64,000 nt of DNA from Marsupella aquatica (Eukaryota; Marchantiophyta): positions 22,382,001 through 22,446,000 of the forward strand of contig OZ316897.1 of the NCBI GenBank assembly GCA_973895155.1, written 5' to 3'. Each line of letters starts with the position of its first letter. The first letter of the stretch is position 1. The notes beneath the pieces were generated by a model. That model searched no databases. It worked only from the letters and a program-made list of their open reading frames with translations, and was not told the DNA's origin. Made by a program: the position numbers and the translations under genes. Of the stretch, positions 48,666 to 59,709 are shown one piece after another.

Positions 48666-49110
48666 TTCAGTGTTTCACTGTTCCCAAAATGAAAAAGTTA
48701 GTTTTATCTGGTTTCAGACTCGTGTAGGTGGTCATTTAAATTTCTCCCGACCACAAAGTTTTCTCACTCTGCTTTCTCTGGCATTTCACTGTACCTATCC
48801 AAAACATGGGTTCGTGGCCCATTTGAAAGCAAGACACCGTTTTCCTAGCATGTGCTTTTCATATGAAAGTTTTCAGGGTGCAGTGTCTGGTGTTTAAGTT
48901 TGTCACCGGGTCCCTAAACAAGTTTAATGGGCAGGCTGTCATAGCTGGACATTTTTTTCTCCCCATTTCCCAAAGTAGATTTTCCCAAAGTAGATTTTTC
49001 CAGCCTATCTTGGGAGGTCTGATTATTTCTAATTTGAGAGACCCAGATTTCCTTCCTTGCATATACCATAGTGATAATTGGGTCCAAGCAAAAAGGCACA
49101 TACTTATGTT
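48666..49110 (+). repeat. Dispersed non-coding repeat, copy C
   Basis: 'tctggtttcagactcgtgta', 'ggtcatttaaatttctcccg' and 'accacaaagttttctcact' parallel 19385-19450 ('cttggtctcagactttcact', 'ggccattttaattttttgtg', 'accaaaacttcttggtctac'). An internal 'tttcccaaagtagatttt' is duplicated at about 48966-48999. Element class unknown. Confidence 0.4.
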
Positions 49111-51630
49111 TTTGGCACCCTTGTGACGTTTCCAAAAGAGGTGGGCTGGAAAATATGGGGGCAGTTGTGGGAAAACGGGGAGGGAGTAGGGTTAAGGGCA
49201 CAAGCTAGCCTGAACAAACTTTACATGAACCATAATGCCCCCCAAAACAGTGTGATCTATCGAAACTGGCACACCACCACATGTTCTCACAAGGTACAGT
49301 ATCAGCCGAACGAAAAAGAAGAAGAAGTAGAGTGAGAAAATACTTTGGTCAGAAAAAACGAACCGGCCATCCACGAGAGTCTGGAAAACAAATAAACAAA
49401 AAGGGGGGGGGGGGCCACTCTCGAAAGGTCTGGAAAGGAGGAGAAATAAATTAGACTTTGTTGAGAATCCAGAACCTGCTGTACTGTAGTTAGCATTACG
49501 GTGTTTCCACCTTTGCATATATTCCTTTTACTGCAGTAGTAGGAGCAGTACGTGCCCTGTTCCTCGTTCGATTGCGTTGCGTTGCGTTGCCGGACGGGCA
49601 GCGGGACTCGGCAGCAGCCGGTCAATATGCAGGTGAACTATTGCCTCAGACTTTGGTGGTCGCGCACCGCTCCCATTGGCCGGGCTCCCGAATCTGCGCT
49701 GACATTCCGTTTCTACGGGCACTGTGACGAGATTTTAAGGATCTGAGATTGATTAACGCTTTAACTCTCGCTCATCATCTCGTTTCACTTGTGTGCGACA
49801 CTGCGACACTGCGACCCCTCTGATGGACACCGCTAACTTCCCCGGAAGCGCTGGCCGAGCCGCCAGTTTAGCGACACAGGTACCGAATCGCCTTTTTTAC
49901 TTTGCCGGGCGGGGAAACTAGGCTGTCGACATCCGGCCCCGACCGGTACTGTTCCCCGGGGCCACGCGATGGACGATCTCGGCCGTTCGATCTGCGGCCG
50001 TCCGGCTGCCCGTCAGCGTTGGAGAGGACAGGGAAATAGTAACATTGCGTGGGTCACTACGGTGACCGGAGCGGGAGTCAACGCGCGTGGGTCTTGCGGG
50101 GGACCGGCGGTCGGTAATGGGATCCAGACGGTGCTGTCGGGGCAGACCGCCAGAGGGATGGCGACAGCAGCAGCCCGGCGCCTGACCGGGATTTCTCGGG
50201 CGGGCAGGGCAGCAGAAAACCAGGGCCCGAAAAAAATGCCGTCGGAAAGGAGGAGAGGTGGTCCGGTGCCGAACGAAGAATCTGGGGAACGAGTTTTTAC
50301 CGTGAGGAGAGTTCGGCCAAAAGCCGTGCCAATTGTAGCGGGATGGGGAAACGATTGCCCGACAACACTGCAGATGGGTTTTATAGAGAGAGCGAGAGAG
50401 AGATATCTTGCGTTTGCTGCTGTTGCTGAGAGAAACCAATAAAATACAAGGAAGAATACAGTGGTTACGAGTGGATCATGAGGTTTGCGATGACTGATGA
50501 GGTGATGTGCAGCCGCAGCAAAGGCGTTCGCGGTGGTGGGATTGTGCTGAGTTTGCAAACTTACTACACTGCTGCAATCCACTAGTGGACACGAACCCTC
50601 GCTGCTGCTCGCCTCTCCTGTCCTCTCCAAACTTATATGTGAAGCTGCAGTACGCCACCCGAGCTGTTGTTGATTGAGAGCGCAATTGATTTCGCTACTC
50701 TGCGGCTGATGCTGGATACGTGCTGCCTGCCTGCCTACCTGCCTGCCTAGCCTACCAATCGGTTGTCGTCGTGGACTCGCGGAACATCCATCCTTATAGC
50801 CATATCTCTGGGTGCAGACTTGTTTCTCCGTGGAGACGATACTACACGCGAGATATCCATTTGTGTCTGTCTGCCTCTGCCTCTCGTCTCACTGGTGAGC
50901 GCTCTGGAGAGAAAGGATCGAATCGTGTGCTGTGTGCAGTGAGAAAAATCTGGTGCGAATGCCCTTTCGCGTTGCTAGTTGTGACTCGATCGATTGTGCT
51001 TGCCGCTGTCGATAAAGCTCCGTCTTGTGTGGTGCCGAGCTCGTTGCATTGTGGGGTCAGGTTGCCGTATGATTTGCTTCGCGTTTTGAGAGGGTCTCGT
51101 ATCATTCCGAGGATTCACCGCTAGAGGGAAAAAAACTATTGACGGAGTGTGGACGATGTGGATTGAAGCCGAGAGCGCAATCACAGTATTCTTGTAAAGT
51201 CACGATTCTGTGAAGGAGGGTTTGGGCGATTCGGGTGGATGTCTTAAAGTTGTTCGGGTGTAGCTCTGTGGTATAATCGGTGCGTACGAGTTTAATCTTC
51301 ATTCCGCGGTATTCTAGTGCCTGTGTATGAAGCTTAAGCTCCACAGCTCCCTCCGCGCATTTCCGCATCCTCTCTTTCTGCCTTCGCAACGGCTTCGTCA
51401 TTACCGCCCCCGACATTTCGCAGTTCTGTACTCTCCCTCTTCACCCTTCAACTCCACCTGGGTGTTGGACTGCAACTGACGCTTATCCTGCTGCTGCTGA
51501 GTGAGCCTCCTCCGACTTCGTTGCCTTTACGATCATAGTTTCTGGGAGTGAAGAAGAGGTTGTGTGGTAGTCGTGTGGCGAAGGAGCTGATTGAGCTCCT
51601 CCATTGGAATCGGTGAATCTGAGGCACTCT

Positions 51631-51693
51631 ATGGGTAACGGGAGCACCTTCTCGACGTCTTCAGTCTCCGCGCCTGCACTCTCTCTCTTCTGA
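51631..51693 (+). promoter_or_regulatory. Upstream ORF, 20 codons
   Basis: ATG at 51631 to TGA at 51691-51693, encoding MGNGSTFSTSSVSAPALSLF. If retained in the mature leader it would be met by scanning ribosomes before the KANADI start. Evidence is only the open frame and position. Confidence 0.4.
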
Positions 51694-51761
51694 GCGGCCA
51701 GCTCTCCTGGTCACTTTCTTTTGAGCGGCGGTTCCTCCCCAACCGACACGCTGGACATCAC

Positions 51762-51878
51762 ATGAAAATATGTCTTCCGAGGTCATCTGATCTCCTCGCC
51801 TCTTCCAATCAAAAGCTGCCTTGCGCTGTGAAGTCAACGCTCTTCCTCGCGGCTCGGCTCGGCTGGGTTCCGATCTGA
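51762..51878 (+). promoter_or_regulatory. Upstream ORF, 38 codons, with a nested 6-codon ORF
   Basis: ATG at 51762, TGA at 51876-51878. A second ATG at 51770 in another frame gives a 6-codon frame ending at 51790. This is the longest ATG-started frame in the proximal leader. Its role depends on whether this part stays in the mRNA. Confidence 0.4.
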
Positions 51879-51942
51879 TTAAAGAACGAGGGTGTGATTG
51901 CTGCTGCTGCCAACGCCGATTTATCTTCGCGCTCGAGATTCT

Positions 51943-52005
51943 ATGGCTGCCCAGTTTACCTGCTCTGCATCGACCGTGGAGTCACCGTCGTCGTCGATGT
52001 CCTGA
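51943..52005 (+). promoter_or_regulatory. Upstream ORF nearest the KANADI start, 20 codons
   Basis: ATG at 51943 to TGA at 52003-52005 (MAAQFTCSAS...). No further ATG occurs between its stop and the KANADI ATG at 52219, leaving about 210 nt for reinitiation. It would be removed if the acceptor at 52062 ends a leader intron. Confidence 0.4.
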
Positions 52006-52218
52006 GTGGGAAGGAGGAGCTTTGCTTTGGCCTGGAGGTATTTTTGCTTTTTTTCTGTACAGATTCATTAACATCACTGCCGGAAGACGGAAGGAAGATT
52101 CCCTTTGGGAAGGAAGGAAGAATCACCCAGTTCACGAACCGAGATTACAGGTGGTCGCGCTTGAGAAGGAAAAGTAGATATCAGGAGCCAGCGCTACAGC
52201 CCGAAAGCTGGTCTCAGC

Positions 52219-55200
52219 ATGCTTGAAAACTCCCACTTGAGCATGCCCAATATTGTTACGCAATATTGCCCGGATTTATCTCTTCAGATAAGCCCACCGT
52301 GCAGCAGCAACACTCCTTTCCTACTCAAGCCCCAGAAAATTCCTGACAAGATCGACGACGACCGAGGGTTCGACTTATGGAAGGCAACTTCGAACCAGCA
52401 CTGTCAGCAGCAGCAGCGACCTGCGACCAGCGTGCTGAGTGAGAGCTCCAGCAACTGCAGCAGTGCCAGTGACAACCTCACGAGTCACCCAGATGGAGCG
52501 TCGACGAAATTGTGTCTTGCCAATCCTTCTTCCTCTCGTCTTCCAGAAGTGAACAACACCAACAACTCCAGAGCAACCTTGATTCCAAGTTTCCGCAAAG
52601 AAGGTGGTCCTAAGCAGCCACCTCCAGCAGGTCAGATAATACATCAGGCCAGCCAAGCCCCTCCTTTCCTTCAGGATTTACACGCGGCCAAGCCCGCGGA
52701 TTCCACCACACTCTTCTGCAGCAACAATGGTCCATCGAAATCGATCTTTCTCGCCCCTTTCCGATCAGACCTCAACGCCAAGTTCGAGCCTTCCACGGGA
52801 TACAGCAATAGCACTGGCAACGCAGGAATGTGCTACTCAGGTTTCAACCAGCAGGATGTGCAGAAGCAGCAGCAACCAATTGACCCCAAAAGCGGAATTC
52901 CTAGTCGCAGCGGAGGGCGAATGGAGATCAGTAGTGGAGGGGATAACTTAGTCAACATGGGGTTGCGGGTTTCCCCACCCACCTTCAACCAGACTCATCT
53001 CCCTTACGGCAACCCCAACAATGGTAGCAATGGGAGCATCAGCGTGAGAAATTCGCCTCACCGTGGCCATAGTGATACATCCGAGGCTCCCTTCTCACAA
53101 ATTTTGAATCTTTCGGCGACTGGGAGTCATTTCTCCAACGGGGAAGCAGCAACTGGTAGTCACTCGGTGGTAGCGGAGAACAATCACCGCCTGAATCTTC
53201 TCATGAACAAAGTCACAGACGATTTTTCTTCCGTTAGTCCTGCAGCCAATGTGGGGTCCTCTTCCATGACACCTCAACTCAGCACAGGCCCCCGCTCTTC
53301 CGCTAATGCGCCACCCAGCGCTGGTCTGCTGGGCGATTCACAGAGCAGCGTGGTTCGTTCCAGATTTATGTCCAAGATACCGACGAAGAGGAGCATGCGA
53401 GCCCCCAGAATGCGCTGGACCAGCACACTTCACGCCCACTTCGTGCACGCGGTTGAGCTGCTTGGCGGCCATGAAAGTAAGTGCTTTCTCTCCACCTTTT
53501 CTGCAAATAGTCATTGCTGTAACTCTCAGAAGAGAAGGTAATCGTTTGCCTTTCGTGATCGTTCGTTTGCAACTACTCCAATGAAAGACTATCGGATGTT
53601 TTCTGCTTGCAACGACGGGGTTCTCCTGAACACTTCCGATGTGCTATCTAGAGACGGAGTTGAAGTCATTAGATGCCAACGTACTTTTCGTGTGTGGAGT
53701 CATTCGCGTAATTGCATCAGACATTCAGTGTGGGTACCGATACACGGCGGGGCCCCGTGCGCGGAAGCATTCTGTTTGTGCTCGTGGACAATGGCTTGTG
53801 TGGCAGTTTGTTCGTGACCTAATTATGTCGATGGGACTCATATTTGTCAATGTCAAATCTTAGTTTATTTTGGTGGACTTGGTAGTACGACTCGGTGGCT
53901 ACCGTTAATGATGAGATTCTTGTCTGAAAGTGTTATTCCAAGCACAGTATGTACTACTTCTCCACCGAGCTGAGTTCTGGACTCTGGTGTCTCGTCCTTC
54001 TCATCCTCTAAGATCGATTCATACAGCATTGACGAGGGCTGTGGTGACTGTCATGTGGTGTTATCTCAGGAGCAACGCCGAAGTCTGTGCTAGAGCTGAT
54101 GAATGTCAAGGACCTTACTCTGGCGCACGTCAAAAGTCATTTACAGGTCAGCGCTTGTCCCTTTGTCCTCGACGAAGTACTGCAGCAGTTCACATAGTTT
54201 TCTAGCTCGTACGCTTTGGTATATTTCTGTGTTAGAATTGAAAACATTGTGAGGATGTCCACAAGAGTGATCAGATTGGTTCTTCTTGAGCCCATGCTTG
54301 AACCCGTTCAGAGGGTGAGTACTGCTGTAGAGTTGGAAGACTAGATCTTGACGCTGTAAGAAATGTCTATTGCAGATGTACCGCACGGTGAAAACGACGG
54401 ACAAGCCAAACAATCCTTCAGGTACTGTCTGTGATCCAATTTAGTGTCTGTAGGCTTCCCCACAATCGCGTTTTGATTTTCGAGGTTGGAAGAAGTGACT
54501 CACGATCTGTGCAGGTCAGGGAGAATCGTCAAGCGAGATAGTTACTGGTGGTCGGAAGGCCGACGATAGTGCGAACCCGATTGTGGTAGACTCCGACTCC
54601 GGAGGGCAAGAGGGCGACACTCTTGGGGAGTCAGGTAGCGACGATGCTCACCACGGAGGAAGTCTTTTTTCTTTGCACGTTAAGCAGCCGCTCCAGGAGC
54701 ACCCCACGAACTTGTGGGCCAACCCTGACAGGTAAATTGTTTTGAACTGACAAGGAAGTGCTGCCCCACCACCTCTGATCTACTGTTGGATGGCCATTAT
54801 ATCGTGCCTTTCGTCACACATTCGTCAAAAGATTCAGATTGCCTGTCGCGCTTACCTGTTTTAGCAAGTAGTCTGTTTTGTCGAAGTCTGCACCCTTGGC
54901 TGAGTAATCTGTTATTAAAGAACTAGTTTTTGCCTCCCCACTGAATACTCGTGGTGCCGGCCCATCTCTATGTAGTCTGGAATATATATCCGAAGTCTCT
55001 CGTCTCGTCGAGATGCTGTGAGTGTCGGTGTAGACATTTCAAAGTTGGATGTCTTCCACATTAACTAACTTTTGCTATGTGATCAGTATCGGCCGAGGGG
55101 TTTGGTCAACACGAGAGGTAGCCAAAACGGGTGGCTTTCTCGGGAGGCAGGCTAGCAATTCTAGCGAGGCAGGTTCGTGGCAGCCCAGCACTATTCCTGT

Positions 55201-56075
55201 GCCCAGCTTTAAGGTACTGCCTCACCATGTGGCAAACCATGCAATCTCTCATCAAGTACCCCTGTCTCATTCTGCGACCTGGGTATGGCTGTCCATGTAC
55301 TCTTTGCCTAGAGTCTATGTGCCAATTTGGGGAGCGATATCTGTTGCCACATAATCTGGAATATCGAGTGGGTGACCTACAATTGGTTTTCTCTTATCGT
55401 TTTCAAGTGTGCCCGTCATCATTATGGCATCGGAAGGCCGCAGCGCACCACTGGTTGCTGCTGTAGACTGGGGAAGGGGGACTCCAGCTCCGGTCAAAAG
55501 GAATCGGATATTGTTGTTACTTATCAGCTCCTAGCTTTTAGCAACTAGGGGCGCCATAGATTGGGACGACCTCTGTTCATCTCACTTAATATTTAATTGT
55601 TTAAAGAGCTGAGGGTGTGATGCCGATTGAAATTTGGTGGTCTTGCGCTAGTCCCGGCGGTAGTTTAACTACCTATGGATTCTGATCTATATTGTGAATG
55701 ATTGATGATTTTTTATTGCTGGTCGGGATACATCTCGTGAGTGATTGATGGAATTTTGGCTCATGTACTCAGGTGAGAGATGGAGCAGCGTCCGGACATT
55801 ACGGCCATGGCATGATGTTGGAGCAACCGGCACACTACGATTCAAACATGGTGGAAGCCGTGGCTTGCAATTCGGTGCAGTCAGTGAGCCAGCGTCTGCA
55901 GTTTGCCGGTTCTTCTTCAGCCCTCTCGCATCTCGTTTCTTCTCAGATGACCACTCAGCACCATCAGCACCATCACATCACCAAGGTGCCCAATTTGGAG
56001 TTCACGCTCGGAAGACCAGGGTGGCATGACCACGCCGATTCACCACCGACTGAGCTGTTGCTCCTCAAGTGTTAA
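52219..56075 (+). CDS. KANADI-type GARP (MYB-like) transcription factor
   Basis: Predicted nuclear DNA-binding repressor of the KANADI family, which sets abaxial/organ polarity in flowering plants. Exons: 52219-53476, 54070-54146, 54376-54421, 54515-54731, 55087-55213, 55773-56075. All introns (593, 229, 93, 355, 559 nt) are GT-AG, and the joined frame gives 675 residues ending at TAA 56073. ATG 52219 is the first Met after an in-frame TGA at 52162. Signatures: PDLSLQISPP near residues 18-27, with an EAR-like LSLQI; a long Ser/Gln/Asn-rich region (about 30-385); the GARP domain from about 394 (RAPRMRWTSTLHAHFVHAVE, LLGGHERATPKSVLELM, SHLQMYRTVKTTDK) to 455; a C-terminal block PNLEFTLGRPGW...ELLLLKC. 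Introns 1 and 2 fall inside the GARP domain after LLGGHE and SHLQ. The product is longer than Arabidopsis KAN1 (about 400 aa), mostly in the N-terminal region. Orthology to a particular KAN is unresolved, so no symbol is given. Confidence 0.95.
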
Positions 56076-56560
56076 ACGTTGTTATTTTGCTGAACAAGCT
56101 AGCAAGAAACTATGAGTCTCGCTCTTGATTTCCATTAACTGTGAAGGAAGCTTGTAGGATTGAGTGCTAGTGACTTTGGACTCCTGTTTGACTATGCTTA
56201 AGCGAACTACGTATTGGTTGGTGCCTGATAATATAAATACGTGTCGATGTGTTAGTGAAGTGACAAGCCTCTGATCTGGGATAATATAACATTCCGTTGA
56301 AAATGTTCCTGAGGCGCCGACGGAGAGGGAATGAGAGGTGAGAAGAGTGTGTGCGTGACAGGTCTGCGGGGACAGGCAGAGTGTAGAGCGAGAGCTACCT
56401 TTTTATCTTCTACCTTGGTACATATAAATGAGTCCGGCAAAGGTACAGCTGAATGTGTGCGTTCTACTCTATATACAGACCTGTTGTTATTAAGGTATTG
56501 ACTTGTGTACACTCGACGTTCTTGCTTGTTTTTCCCTTCGATATCTGAGCTATCCGTTTC
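56076..56560 (+). other. Probable 3' untranslated region of the KANADI gene
   Basis: AT-rich sequence follows the stop codon. Weak AATAAA-like signals ('aatataaata' about 56229, 'aatataaca' about 56282) could serve for polyadenylation. The end of the transcript cannot be fixed from the sequence. Confidence 0.4.
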
Positions 56561-56718
56561 CCTTTGGAGTAGAGGCATCCAGAGCCGCTTCCTGCATCGC
56601 TCTAGGTCGCCTCATATAGGTATGCCAAATTCTACAGTACGAAGAGCACACCTTGCACCGTCGCGATTGAGCAACCCACAGGGCAACGGATGGGAAGTCC
56701 TCACTTACAGTAAAACTG

Positions 56719-56780
56719 GGCACCAAACTTTTAATGGATTGGGAAAGGGGGCACCAAATTTTAATGGATTGGGAAAGGCT
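56719..56780. repeat. 31-bp tandem duplication
   Basis: 'ggcaccaaacttttaatgga' + 'ttgggaaagg' at 56719 is repeated at 56750 with one base missing. Confidence 0.85.
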
Positions 56781-56864
56781 GTGTACTTCGGTCGATTTGA
56801 GGCTACACTGTGTCGGTGACCGAGGAGCTAGAGAAGTACGGAGTTGACCTAAGAGTGAGTGTAT

Positions 56865-57660
56865 TCATTCACAATCGGCTCCTAAGTGACCGGGTTTCAG
56901 TCCAGTAAAGCAAGAGCTTTGTCGACCATTGCCTTGGTTGAAGGACTGTACGCAAGCAGTCTTGGCAGATATACATCTACTCAATATGGACACCAATACA
57001 ATACAACATTCACACATGAGGCCTGAGAATCTGAGAGGGTAGTCTCTCATGATATTCCCCCGCCCACATTGACAGCTGATGACATCGGGCTCATTATGAC
57101 ATTCGAAGGGATATATATACAATAATACTGTACACCATGTTGACAATCCTCCATCGTGGTAAGTACTGCTTTCACTATTGACGAAAGGAGTGCGTTTTCG
57201 CACCCACTTGGACTCTGGGGGTTTGATTTAGAAAGAAGACAATCCGATCTAGAGGTACCTACAGTAGCTGCCGTAGCCATAGATAACTTTTGACGCGCAG
57301 ACTTACTCCGTGGTGCAGCGCAGACTTCACTCCCTGGTGCAGCTGTGCTGCATGAGAAATGTCTTTTGCACACGCGAGTGCCGTCTTTTGCCAGGCGCCC
57401 CCATCCACAGCGGTGACAGAGCCCGTGTCGTTAGTGGCGGGCACTGTAAAGTACTGGCCTGGTGGAAATCTGACTGGGAAAGACCTACGCAGAGTAAGGC
57501 ATCTTTCCACCCATCCATCATTGCACATTTCTGGTTTTGTACCTTGAGATTCCCAAAACAACGTCATCGCAAATGTAGGCACGGCTTTGTCGTGCCTGAG
57601 ATGATTGAAGGCCCCGAAGATATCTGAAACGCGAATAATTCTTCCAAGTTCCAACGTAGC
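56865..57660 (-). other. Open frames on the minus strand, unassigned
   Basis: Minus-strand frames overlap across this interval (the longest is 57654 down to 57259). Composition is balanced and a convergent neighbour to the KANADI gene would be plausible, but I recognise no domain and cannot place exons. The start of the longest frame is not secure. Treat as a candidate only. Confidence 0.2.
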
Positions 57661-58499
57661 GACAGTGGGAAGAGTTGCCTGGCTAGCTTAATGAGGCCCA
57701 AACATCAACTAAGCCTCCTAACTTCGTTGATGGGTAAACTGCTTGCTCGTGTCTTTTACAGAAATAGGAATGATGAAAAGCAAAATTGACTAGTGGTGAT
57801 TCTGCCGGTCACGTATCCTGACCAGGCAGCCAGTAACCTTACCTTGTTTCCCAACTATTCATCTCTAGTCCAGCTTCATGTCTTAAGAGTGAACTAAGAT
57901 TGCCGGGCCTTCAATCAACCGATGAGAAGTGTCCCAGTCGATCATCAAGCCCTATGCAAGTGCAGTCACCTGGCCATCGATAGTAGTTGCCATCGTGATC
58001 CTTTATTTCGTAAGAAACAACCATTCCCAAAGTTCTTATCGTCAAGGGCTCGTTCATGAGTTGATTATAATTCTTTACAAAGCGCCTGACGACAAATTAT
58101 ACAACTTTTATCTCGACAAACCTTCATATTCCCATGGCTGCTAAGGCAAAGAACGGATCAACATGGCAATACAGCTAATGCCACGCAGAAGGAGGGCGCA
58201 TATATAATCTAAAAGAAACCAGAGCGAGTAACGTGGTGGACATAGTTGATCTTGGCTGCTAGATCTTCGGTGAGATCTTTTGATGTCGGGTCTTTTATAT
58301 TCCTCAGAATGCTTTAATAAACCTTACGGCATTACCTTATATATATAGATTATATATACCCTTATTCCTCAGAATGAGTGGAAGAGAAGTAACTGAGTAC
58401 ACTGTCTAGGGCGATGTAGATAAATTCGCAGTACTCGGAGGACTCAGAATCAATCCGTCACATCCCTCCATGCGAGCGTTAACCTTTCAGAGGATGCCG
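57661..58499. other. Intergenic, nothing recognised
   Basis: No supported gene. An AT-rich 'tatatatatagattatatata' stretch lies at about 58338-58358. Confidence 0.45.
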
Positions 58500-58911
58500 G
58501 GGCTACACACGGCCGACATAAGATTGAACTGCGCACTGTCTGGCAGTCAGATCTATCTTTCCGAGCTAGCCTGAGTGCTCTCAATGGAGAATCTTGTGCA
58601 ATTCCTACTTAGATACTGATAATACTTACCTTGCATTTGTACAGTTGGGCCCCGTTCAATAAAGTGGTTCTTTCGATTCGAAGAAGAATTTGGTCGAATG
58701 GTGTAGGGCTACACACGGCCGACATAAGATTGAACTGCGCACTGTCTGGCAGTCAGATCTATCTTTCCGAGCTAGCCTGAGTGCTCTCAATGGAGAATCT
58801 TGTGCAATTCCTACTTAGATACTGATAATACTTACCTTGCATTTGTACAGTTGGGCCCCGTTCAATAAAGTGGTTCTTTCGATTCGAAGAAGAATTTGGT
58901 CGAATGGTGTA
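58500..58911. repeat. Exact 206-bp tandem duplication
   Basis: 58500-58705 and 58706-58911 appear identical over all 206 bp, beginning 'ggctacacacggccgacata' and ending 'gaatttggtcgaatggtgta'. No difference was found by eye. It is either a very recent duplication or an assembly artefact. No coding frame spans it convincingly. Confidence 0.93.
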
Positions 58912-59408
58912 AGCTGCCTGGATTCCATCCCATTACTGTACTACAAGACTTTGAATACTTGGGTAATTGTACTACTACTTGTGCTATTTTCAGAGTATCT
59001 TATATATATAAATATATTATCACACTCCCAATGAGAGTAAAACCTGGAAACTCAATAAAGAGGGAAAAACAATCAGAACTCAATAAAGGCGTAAACCAAT
59101 TAAATCTGAGACTCAATAAAGGGGAGAAAATGAGGGGAAATTTACTGTAGTAAGACCAAATTACATGTCTGACCAAATTATATGTCCAGAATCTAGATAG
59201 TTATTTGCAGGCTTTCCTATGTAGGGCCAGAATTATGATAAAGCTAGATCTCCAAAATTGAAAAGGGAGCAGGCCCACCTACTCGATCTACTTAAATTGC
59301 CTTCCACACCTTGCAGGGCTTCTTTTGAGTTTCCTTTAGATGACAGTCCCTCAGAAAATATATATCACACCGACTCTCAAAAAACAAAAAGAGTATATAC
59401 CTAGCTGA
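58912..59408. other. Intergenic with iterated 'actcaataaag' words
   Basis: 'ctcaataaag' recurs three times between 59050 and 59125 at roughly 30-40 bp spacing. No gene is supported. Confidence 0.4.
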
Positions 59409-59466
59409 CAGATAGGATCAAAGGCCGGAGACCCAATCAGATAGGATCAAAGGCCGGAGACCCAAG
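59409..59466. repeat. 29-bp tandem duplication
   Basis: 'cagataggatcaaaggccgg' + 'agacccaa' occurs at 59409 and 59438. Confidence 0.9.
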
Positions 59467-59709
59467 AAAGGGAGGAAACCATGGAAAACCCCAAGAAGCC
59501 CAAATAGCCAGAACCCTGAAAGTCCCCATCAATGCCAAAAGAACAAAAGCAGATTGAGCTACAAACTGAAAAGTCTGATGGTGCTCTAGAGTAAAACATG
59601 TAAGACGTGTTTTGGGAGGAAAATTTGTCTAGGAGCCCTGAACCTACAGCCTCAACTCTAGAAAAACTAACCAATGCCTGAGCGCTCTGTAATGCAATAG
59701 AAGCCTGCC

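Larger units (their letters stand above)
49550..52218 (+). promoter_or_regulatory. GC-rich upstream region and probable 5' leader of the KANADI gene
   Basis: Base composition rises sharply near 49550 and stays GC/CpG-rich to the coding start, as expected for promoter plus leader. Simple CT-, CTG- and GA-type tracts occur ('gagagagcgagagagagata' at 50384-50403; 'ctgcctgcctacctgcctgc' about 50725). Neither a TATA box nor the transcription start can be fixed. A 'tttgctttttttctgtacag' tract ending at 52062 is a good splice acceptor, so a leader intron is possible. Several ATG-started short upstream frames lie in the last 600 nt. Long open frames on both strands at 49918-50630 lack family motifs and are not called. 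Confidence 0.6.

Noticed and set aside
49918-50630. Long overlapping open frames on both strands upstream of the KANADI gene (157-205 codons)
   Set aside because: GC-rich DNA gives long frames by chance. Both strands are open at once, no family motif is seen, and at least some frames begin at non-ATG codons.
51821-52226. Two 110-118 codon frames running up to, or overlapping, the KANADI start
   Set aside because: Their starts are TTG and GTG and they contain no usable ATG, so they are not credible upstream ORFs. Only the shorter ATG frames were kept.
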